DNA from: Paracoccus marinaquae
Lineage (GTDB): Bacteria; Pseudomonadota; Alphaproteobacteria; Rhodobacterales; Rhodobacteraceae
Length of the DNA stretch: 64,000 nucleotides
Assembly: GCF_018860165.1 (NCBI RefSeq)
Contig: NZ_JAHKNG010000002.1
Span: 62,001 to 126,000, forward strand
Direction: 5' to 3'
Part shown: positions 57,059-64,000 of the stretch, one piece after another
How the letters are laid out: the number at the start of each line of letters is the position of its first letter
How positions within the stretch are numbered: the stretch's first letter is position 1
The notes under the pieces: model-generated
What the model was told of the DNA's origin: nothing
Databases searched by the model: none
The model's input: the letters and a program-made list of their open reading frames with translations, nothing else
Program-made: the position numbers and the translations under genes

Positions 57059-57722
57059 GGGCCAGCATCGCTTCGGCCAGCGGGATCGTCTCGGGCCGGC
57101 CGACATCGCACCATCCGCCCTCATGGACCATGCCGAAGGCGGTGCCGCGCGCGATCAGCAGATCCCAGAGCCGGTTCAGCGAAAAGACCTCGTCGGGGAT
57201 CTCGGCCAGACGGTCGGGGCGGATGAGCTGTGCGCCGGCATAGACGAAATCGCCCTTGCGGCTCAGCCGGCCTGCCCCGTCACGCGCGAAATCGCCGGCG
57301 CCGACCCGCGCCCTCGCCCGCGCCAGCGGCACCAGCACCAGCAGTGCCTCCATCTCGTCGCGCCAGGCGGCGGCCAGTGCGGCCAGCGGGTTCGGGCCGG
57401 TCCAGACCACATCCGGGTTCAGCGTCATCACCGGCCCCGCGCCCAGCAGCGGCAGCGCCCTGCGCAGCCCGCCGCCGGTATCCAGCAGCAGATCGGCCTC
57501 GTCGCTGATCGCCACCTCCTGCCCGTCCAGATGCGCGGCGATCTGGGCGCCCAGATAGTGGCTGTTGACGGCAATCGGCGCAGCGCCGGCCTCGCGGCCC
57601 AGGCGCAGGGCACGGTCCAGCAGGGTCTGGCCGCCGATCTCGATCAACGGCTTGGGGCGGGTTTCGGTCAGGGGCCGCATGCGGGTGCCAAGCCCGGCGG
57701 CGAAGATCATCAGCGGGCGCAT
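57051..57722 (-). CDS. murU: N-acetylmuramate alpha-1-phosphate uridylyltransferase MurU
   Basis: Nucleotidyltransferase that converts MurNAc-1-phosphate to UDP-MurNAc in the peptidoglycan-recycling shortcut that bypasses MurA. The 223-residue protein starts MRPLMIFAAGLGTRMRPLTE (the GxGTRMRPLT nucleotide loop), with KPLIEIGGQTLLDRAL next, then LNPDVVWTG for metal binding, and GGWCDVGRPETI near the end. It overlaps the amgK domain gene by 13 bases, which supports the function: AmgK makes its substrate. A generic mannose- or glucose-1-phosphate transferase is the alternative. Confidence 0.88.
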   Translation of the reverse strand: MRPLMIFAAGLGTRMRPLTETRPKPLIEIGGQTLLDRALRLGREAGAAPIAVNSHYLGAQIAAHLDGQEVAISDEADLLLDTGGGLRRALPLLGAGPVMTLNPDVVWTGPNPLAALAAAWRDEMEALLVLVPLARARARVGAGDFARDGAGRLSRKGDFVYAGAQLIRPDRLAEIPDEVFSLNRLWDLLIARGTAFGMVHEGGWCDVGRPETIPLAEAMLAHG

Positions 57723-59116
57723 TGGCGGCGGATCCTTTCGATGATGGCGGCGTCGGGGGCGGGCAGGGTTGCGATCACCTCTGCCAGAGGCGCAAGCGCG
57801 GGATGCGACAGGTCGCGGCGGATATGGCCCCAGACGCGCGGCATGAACTCCAGATAGCGGGTCTTGCCGTCGCGCAGGCAAAGCCGGGTGAAGATGCCCA
57901 TGATCCGCAGGTTTCGCTGGGCGCCCAGCAGCGCATATGCGGCGCGGAACCGCTCCTCGTCCAGCCCGGTCGCGGCCAGATAGCGGGCGATGCAGGCGGC
58001 CTCGATCGCGGGCGCGACATTGCGGCGGGCGTCCTGCAGGGCCGAGACCAGATCATAGGCCGGATGGCAGGCGACCGCGTCCTGATAGTCGATCAGGCCC
58101 AGCGGCGCCGTGCCGCGCCAGATCAGGTTCTCGGCATGGAAATCGCGCAAGGACAGGGCCGGCGGGGTATCGGCGGCCAGTTCCGCATGCAGGCGGGCGA
58201 TGATCGGTGCGATGGCCTGCGCCGCCTGATCGCTGGCACCGGCCGCCTGCGGGTACCATTCGGCAAACAGCCCGACCTGATCGGCCAGCGCCGCACCATC
58301 CAGAGGATTGACGAAATCGGGCACCGGCTGGCGGTGCAGATCGACCAGAAGATCGGTGATCCGCTCATAGATGGCGGGCGCCATCCCGGGCCGCGTCTCC
58401 AGTACCCGCGCTACCAGATCGTCGCCCAGATCCTCGACCAGAAGCAGGCCGGCGGCAGGGTCCGCGGCCAGGATCTCGGGGGCGCCAAAGCCATGTGCGC
58501 GCAGCCAGTCGGTCATGGCGGCGAAACGCGCGCAATCGCCCGCCGGATCGTCCATCAGCACCGCGCTGTCGCCGCCATGGACCAGCCGGAAATAGCGCCG
58601 CGCCGAGGCGTCGCCCGCCAGCGGCAGCACCCGCGCCGCAGCCCATCCGGCAGTGCCGACGAAACGCGCGCGCTCGGCCGCGCGGGCGGCATCGCCACCG
58701 ATCAGCGCGATCCGGCGCGTCTCGGGCCCGTCGCCGTCCACGATGGAAACGGTCAGCGCACCCTCGGGCAAGGCCTCCATCCGGTCGGGCCATTCGATCA
58801 GGCAGATGGCATCCTCCATCGCCTCGTCGAGGCCCAGTTCCTCCAGTTCCGACGGATCGCTCAGGCGGTAAAGATCGGCATGCCAGATCTCGGTCCCCAT
58901 CGGGTCGTCATAGGTCTGGACCAGGGTGAAGGTGGGGCTGGGAACCTCTTCGGCGGCGTCGCCCTGACGGGCGCGAATGAAGGCGCGGGCGAAATGGGTC
59001 TTTCCGGCACCGACGGGGCCGTCCAGCAGGATCGTGTCGCCCGGTCGCGCGGTTGCGGCCAGCATGCGGGCCAGCGCGGCGGTCATCTCTTCGTCGGCGG
59101 TCAGGCGCGTGGTCAT
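57710..59116 (-). CDS. tsaE-amgK: Fusion of TsaE (tRNA t6A ATPase) and AmgK-like sugar kinase
   Basis: A 468-residue bifunctional protein. Residues 1-150 are TsaE: the Walker A GPVGAGKTHFARAFIRARQ (about 34-52), SPTFTLVQTY and IWHADLYRLSDPSELEELGL. TsaE is the ATPase needed for the t6A37 modification of tRNA. Residues about 155-468 are an aminoglycoside-phosphotransferase fold: DASARRYFRLV, LLLVEDLGDDLVARVL, LSLRDFHAENLIW with the catalytic Asp, and LIDYQDAVACHPAYDL. This matches AmgK, the MurNAc/GlcNAc anomeric kinase. No frameshift is apparent, so the fusion is real at this level. Confidence 0.9.
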   Translation of the reverse strand: MTTRLTADEEMTAALARMLAATARPGDTILLDGPVGAGKTHFARAFIRARQGDAAEEVPSPTFTLVQTYDDPMGTEIWHADLYRLSDPSELEELGLDEAMEDAICLIEWPDRMEALPEGALTVSIVDGDGPETRRIALIGGDAARAAERARFVGTAGWAAARVLPLAGDASARRYFRLVHGGDSAVLMDDPAGDCARFAAMTDWLRAHGFGAPEILAADPAAGLLLVEDLGDDLVARVLETRPGMAPAIYERITDLLVDLHRQPVPDFVNPLDGAALADQVGLFAEWYPQAAGASDQAAQAIAPIIARLHAELAADTPPALSLRDFHAENLIWRGTAPLGLIDYQDAVACHPAYDLVSALQDARRNVAPAIEAACIARYLAATGLDEERFRAAYALLGAQRNLRIMGIFTRLCLRDGKTRYLEFMPRVWGHIRRDLSHPALAPLAEVIATLPAPDAAIIERIRRQCAR

Positions 59117-59199
59117 GTCCTGCTTCTATCCGGTGGGACGGGGGGCGCAACCGGTCTTGCCAAGCGCTTTCTTTTGTCTTGCGTTTTTGTGGTCTGGTT

Positions 59200-59874
59200 T
59201 CAGATGGAGAGGGTTGTGACCTGGTATTGTTCTGCGGGATGGGACAGGCGGGCTTCGGTCAGGTGGGCCTCTCCCATGAAGGTTTCGCGGCTGACGATGA
59301 GCAGGGGGGCGTGTTCGGGGACGGCCAGGATTTCGGCGATCTCGGCTTCGGCCGCGGCGGCCGAGATGCGGGTGATGACGCGGGTCGCGGGCACCTCGCG
59401 GACCAGCCATTCATTCGGGCCGGTGACCCGGAAGGGCTGCTCGGCGGCCTGGGGCAGCGTGTCGAGGTTGATGGTCCGGTGCTCGAGCTGGAACGGCGCG
59501 CCATCGGCGAGATGCAGGCATCTCACCCAGAGCAGCCCGTTGCGCGTCCCGATCCCGTGCAGGCCCGGTTTCACCTCGCGCTCCAGCAGCCGGTAGGAAT
59601 AGGCGTGGCCGCGGCTTTCGATTTCCTCGCGGATCAGCGGGATATGCAGCTTCGAGGTCTGCGAGGTCTGCCCGACGACGCGGCTGCCGGCGCGCTTGCG
59701 GCGTTCGATCAGCCCCTGCTCGACCAGCGTGGACAGCGCCCGCCGGACGGTGCCGCGGGCGGCGCCGAATTCCTCGGTCAGGACCATCTCATGCGGGATG
59801 TCGGAACCGACCGGCCATTCGCCGTCATTGATACGGCGCAGCATCTCTTGTCGGATTTCGTCATGGCGGCTCAT
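59200..59874 (-). CDS. hutC: GntR-family histidine utilisation repressor
   Basis: Repressor of the hut genes, normally released by urocanate. The 224-residue product has the winged helix (about residues 5-70: EIRQEMLRRINDGEWPVGSD, FGAARGTVRRALSTLVEQGLI). The UTRA effector domain follows (about 85-224), with FQLEHRTINLDTLPQ and EHAPLLIVSRETFM. The ATG at 59874 fits the GntR N-terminus. An ATG at 59910 would add [12 protein letters not shown], which mirrors the symmetric DNA of the operator region. It is divergent from hutI with a palindromic operator between. Confidence 0.9.
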   Translation of the reverse strand: MSRHDEIRQEMLRRINDGEWPVGSDIPHEMVLTEEFGAARGTVRRALSTLVEQGLIERRKRAGSRVVGQTSQTSKLHIPLIREEIESRGHAYSYRLLEREVKPGLHGIGTRNGLLWVRCLHLADGAPFQLEHRTINLDTLPQAAEQPFRVTGPNEWLVREVPATRVITRISAAAAEAEIAEILAVPEHAPLLIVSRETFMGEAHLTEARLSHPAEQYQVTTLSI

Positions 59875-59895
59875 GCTGCGATCATAGGGGGCAGA

Positions 59896-59957
59896 AAAAT
59901 GTTTGACCATGGGCTTCTATGTCTAGACATAGAACGATAAATATGGTTAAACATTTT
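59896..59957. promoter_or_regulatory. hut operator region: outer near-perfect inverted repeat
   Basis: AAAATGTTTGACCAT (59896-59910) and ATGGTTAAACATTTT (59943-59957) are inverted copies with one mismatch in 15. They surround the perfect palindrome at 59915-59934, and the two dyads have nearly the same centre (59926.5 and 59924.5). The region lies between the hutC and hutI starts. Confidence 0.55.
59915..59934. promoter_or_regulatory. Perfect 20-bp palindrome, predicted HutC operator
   Basis: TTCTATGTCTAGACATAGAA is identical on both strands. It lies 40 bases upstream of the hutC ATG and 38 bases upstream of the hutI ATG. GntR/HutC dimers bind such dyads with TGT...ACA halves, so one site could repress both directions. 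Confidence 0.75.
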
Positions 59958-59972
59958 GTGAGGAGGAGCCCG

Positions 59973-61169
59973 ATGATTCGTTTCATTCTGACCAATGCCC
60001 GCCTGCTGACCTGCGCCGAAGGGGCACAGGGATATACCCTTCAGGATGCCGATCTGGCGGTGGAGGGCGACAGGATCGTCGCCATCGGTGATATCCCCGC
60101 CGATTTCGCCACGGCCGAGCGGCGCGATCTGGGCGGCCGCATCGTCACCCCGGCGCTGATCGACTGCCACACCCATATCGTCCATGGCGGCGACCGGGCG
60201 CGGGAATTCGAGATGCGGCTGGAAGGCGCGTCCTACGAGGACATCGCCCGCGCCGGCGGCGGCATCCTGTCCAGCGTCACCGCCACCCGCGCGGCCGGCG
60301 AGGATGAACTGGTGGCCAGCGCCCTGCCGCGCCTGGATGCGCTGCTGGCCGAGGGTGTCGGCACGATCGAGGTCAAGTCCGGCTACGGGCTGACCATAGC
60401 GGATGAGATGAAGATGCTGCGCGCGGCGCGGCGGCTGGCGCGGGAACGCCCGGTCCGGATCGTGACCAGCTGGCTTGCCGCGCATGCGGTGCCGCCGGAA
60501 TACAAGGGCCGCGCGGACGCCTATCTGGACGAGGTGGCGATTCCGGGGCTGCGCGCCGCGCATGAGGCCGGCCTTGTCGATGCGGTCGACGGCTTCTGCG
60601 AGGGCATCGCCTTTCTGGCGCCGCAGATCGCGCGGCTCTTTGATGTCGCGGCCGAACTGGGCCTGCCGGTCAAGCTGCATGCCGAACAGCTGAGCCATCA
60701 GGGCGGCTCGCGTCTGGTGGCGGCGCGCGGCGGGCTCTCGGCCGATCACGTCGAATATGCGACGGCCGAGGACGCCAGCGTGATGGCCGGGGCAGGGACC
60801 GTGGCCACGCTGCTGCCCGGCGCCTTCTACACGCTGCGCGAGACGCAGATGCCGCCGATCGGGGCCTTCCGGGCCGCCGGCACGCGGATGGCGCTGGCCA
60901 CCGACTGCAATCCGGGCACCGCGCCGCTGACCTCGATCCTGTTGACCATGAACATGGGCGCGACCCTGTTCCGCCTGACGCCCGAGGAATGCCTGCGCGG
61001 CGTGACCGCACATGCGGCGCGCGCGCTTGGCCTGACCGATTGCGGCATCCTCGCGCCGGGGATGCGCGCCGATCTGGCGGTCTGGAACATCGCCCACCCG
61101 GCCGAGCTGTCCTATCGCATCGGCTTCAACCCCCTGCATGAACGTTACTTTGGAGGAGTAAAATGCTGA
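59973..61169 (+). CDS. hutI: Imidazolonepropionase
   Basis: Third step of histidine breakdown: opens imidazolone propionate to formiminoglutamate. The start at 59973 follows AGGAGGAG and gives 398 residues; upstream in-frame ATGs at 59919 and 59943 lie in the operator region. Zinc ligands are visible in [14 protein letters not shown] (about 63-76), KLHAEQLSH and [24 protein letters not shown] near 134-143 is conserved. The last bases overlap hutH by seven. Confidence 0.96.
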   Translation: MIRFILTNARLLTCAEGAQGYTLQDADLAVEGDRIVAIGDIPADFATAERRDLGGRIVTPALIDCHTHIVHGGDRAREFEMRLEGASYEDIARAGGGILSSVTATRAAGEDELVASALPRLDALLAEGVGTIEVKSGYGLTIADEMKMLRAARRLARERPVRIVTSWLAAHAVPPEYKGRADAYLDEVAIPGLRAAHEAGLVDAVDGFCEGIAFLAPQIARLFDVAAELGLPVKLHAEQLSHQGGSRLVAARGGLSADHVEYATAEDASVMAGAGTVATLLPGAFYTLRETQMPPIGAFRAAGTRMALATDCNPGTAPLTSILLTMNMGATLFRLTPEECLRGVTAHAARALGLTDCGILAPGMRADLAVWNIAHPAELSYRIGFNPLHERYFGGVKC

Positions 61170-62686
61170 CGACACTGGTCCCCGGCGAAGCCACGCTGAG
61201 CCAGCTCGAGACGATCTGGCGCGAGGGTGGGCCCGTGCGTCTGGCCGATACCGCCCGGCCCGGGATCCTTGCCTCGGCCGGCAGGATCGCCGCCGCCGCG
61301 GCGGGCGATGTCGGTGTCTACGGCGTCAATACCGGCTTCGGCAAGCTGGCCTCGGTCCGCATCGCGCCCGAGGATACCGCCACGCTGCAGCGCAACCTGA
61401 TCCTGTCGCATTGCTGCGGCGTGGGTGAGCCGCTGGACCTCAACGCCGTGCGGCTGATGATGGCGCTGAAGCTGCTCAGCCTCGGGCGCGGCGCCTCGGG
61501 CGTCCGTCCCGCGATCGTCGAGCTGATCGAGGGCATGCTGGAACGCGGCGTGCTGCCGGTGGTGCCCGAACAGGGCAGCGTCGGGGCCTCGGGCGATCTG
61601 GCGCCGCTGGCGCATATGGCGGCGGTGATGCTGGGCCATGGCGAGGCGTTCCATGATGGTCAGCGCCTGCCCGGCGCCGAGGCGCTGGTACGCGCCGGCC
61701 TGACGCCGGTGATCCTCGGCGCGAAAGAGGGGCTGGCGCTGATCAACGGCACCCAGTTCTCGACCGCGTTGGCGCTGATCGGCCTCTTCCGCAGCTGGGC
61801 CTGCGCCCGCGCGGCGCTGATCACCAGCGCCATGTCCACCGATGCGATCATGGGCTCGACCGCGCCGATGCATCCCGACATCCATTCCCTGCGCGGCCAT
61901 GCCGGGCAGATCGAGGTGGCGGCGATCACCCGGGGCCTGCTGGAGGGCAGCGAGATCCGCGAAAGCCACCGCGAGGACGACCTGCGGGTGCAGGATCCCT
62001 ATTGCATCCGCTGCCAGCCGCAGGTGACGGGGGCGGCTATCGACGTGCTGCGCTTTGCCGGCCGGACGCTGCTGACCGAGGCCAATGCCGTGACCGACAA
62101 CCCGCTGGTGCTGTCGGACGGGCAGATCATCTCGGGCGGGAACTTCCATGCCGAGCCGGTGGCCTTCGCCGCCGACCAGATCGCCCTGGCCGCGGCTGAG
62201 ATCGGCGCCATCTCGCAGCGCCGCGTGGCGCTGATGGTCGATCCGGCGCTGAACTTCGGCCTGCCGCCCTTCCTGACGCCGCAGCCCGGCCTGAACAGCG
62301 GGCTGATGATCGCCGAGGTCACCACCGCCGCGCTGATGAGCGAGAACAAGCATCTGGCCGCGCCCTGCTCGGTCGATTCCACGCCGACCAGCGCCAATCA
62401 GGAGGACCATGTCAGCATGGCCGCCCATGGTGCACGCCGGCTGGGGCTGATGACCCGCAACCTCGCCGTGATCGTCGGCGTCGAGGCGATGTGCGCCGCG
62501 CAGGGGATCGAATTCCGCGCGCCGCTGAAGACATCCGCGCCGATCGCGCGGGTGATCGAGGCCATCCGCCAGCGGATCGCGACGATGGGCGAGGACCGCT
62601 ATCTCGCGCCCGATCTGGCCGCCGCGCAGGCGATGGTCGAGGACGGCACCCTGGCCCGCGCGGCCGCGATCCGCATCGACATCTGA
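61163..62686 (+). CDS. hutH: Histidine ammonia-lyase
   Basis: First step of histidine breakdown: removes ammonia to give urocanate. The 507-residue protein carries the self-forming MIO cofactor triad Ala142-Ser143-Gly144 in [17 protein letters not shown]. Tyr53 in [11 protein letters not shown] and [13 protein letters not shown] near the end are conserved active-site parts. A GGAGGAG site inside the end of hutI precedes the ATG. It lies between hutI and hutU in one operon. Confidence 0.97.
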   Translation: MLTTLVPGEATLSQLETIWREGGPVRLADTARPGILASAGRIAAAAAGDVGVYGVNTGFGKLASVRIAPEDTATLQRNLILSHCCGVGEPLDLNAVRLMMALKLLSLGRGASGVRPAIVELIEGMLERGVLPVVPEQGSVGASGDLAPLAHMAAVMLGHGEAFHDGQRLPGAEALVRAGLTPVILGAKEGLALINGTQFSTALALIGLFRSWACARAALITSAMSTDAIMGSTAPMHPDIHSLRGHAGQIEVAAITRGLLEGSEIRESHREDDLRVQDPYCIRCQPQVTGAAIDVLRFAGRTLLTEANAVTDNPLVLSDGQIISGGNFHAEPVAFAADQIALAAAEIGAISQRRVALMVDPALNFGLPPFLTPQPGLNSGLMIAEVTTAALMSENKHLAAPCSVDSTPTSANQEDHVSMAAHGARRLGLMTRNLAVIVGVEAMCAAQGIEFRAPLKTSAPIARVIEAIRQRIATMGEDRYLAPDLAAAQAMVEDGTLARAAAIRIDI

Positions 62687-62720
62687 TCAGTGTCTGAATT
62701 TCAAGTTTGAGGAGGAATCC

Positions 62721-64000
<1,280 letters not shown>

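Noticed and set aside
59943-59972. hutI start at the ATG at 59943 ([10 protein letters not shown]).
   Set aside because: AGGAGGAG lies just before the ATG at 59973, and the upstream codons are part of the symmetric operator DNA.

Overview
The window is a GC-rich alphaproteobacterial chromosome segment. Gene content points to the Rhodobacteraceae, probably a Paracoccus-like genus. This rests on a LexA-type GTTC-N7-GTTC box, FNR-type boxes before a type II sulfide:quinone reductase gene and a di-haem cytochrome c peroxidase gene, a split methionine synthase layout, a TsaE-AmgK fusion, and a core-2-type glycosyltransferase with a long extra C-terminal domain. The family assignment is inference; no rRNA or other marker gene is present. 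I see no tRNA, rRNA, insertion sequence, prophage or CRISPR array. No gap between genes exceeds about 300 bases.

Layout. 0-3.4 kb: start of an unidentified gene, then dnaJ and dnaK (minus) with a heat-shock type promoter. 3.5-14.8 kb: a cell-surface polysaccharide region: ABC-2 permease, cysQ, kdsB, galU, galE, two tandem paralogous glycosyltransferases, a core-2/I-branching-like glycosyltransferase, a two-domain sulfotransferase and a convergent phosphohexomutase. Together these suggest assembly of a sulfated glycan, with CysQ removing the PAP by-product. 15-19.3 kb: SnoaL-like/GNAT/nitrilase trio, then arfB, a Nudix hydrolase and a PiT transporter. 19.3-23.7 kb: pncB, a lower-GC small membrane-protein gene, two coupled Lrp/AsnC regulators divergent from ilvC, and an NTF2-like protein. 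23.7-27.7 kb: a YghU-type GST and the corrinoid and homocysteine-methyltransferase parts of a split methionine synthase, flanking a radical-SAM gene that carries a LexA box.

27.8-33.3 kb: rpsF-rpsR-rplI, a sulfide operon (sqr, small membrane protein, TDT/SLAC1-type transporter) and cytochrome c peroxidase. 33.3-37.7 kb: prfA-prmC, a DUF4167 protein, an SDR enzyme and a divergent Crp-family regulator. 37.7-45.5 kb: a tight minus-strand operon lptF-lptG-lptD-surA-pdxA-rsmA (outer-membrane LPS assembly, pyridoxal phosphate synthesis, rRNA methylation). 45.6-50.7 kb: pepA, holC, an RpiR regulator, hslV without hslU, a capsule-type protein and trxA. 50.7-59.1 kb: a chain of overlapping genes tsaE/amgK-murU-addB-addA (peptidoglycan recycling and double-strand-break repair). 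59.2-64 kb: the histidine utilisation locus, hutC divergent from hutI-hutH-hutU, with a perfect 20-bp palindrome between them; hutU runs off the right end.

The observations most worth following are the sulfated-glycan locus with its double sulfotransferase protein, the sqr operon with an FNR-type box and a second symmetric element, the LexA-box radical-SAM gene, and the nested symmetry of the hut operator.
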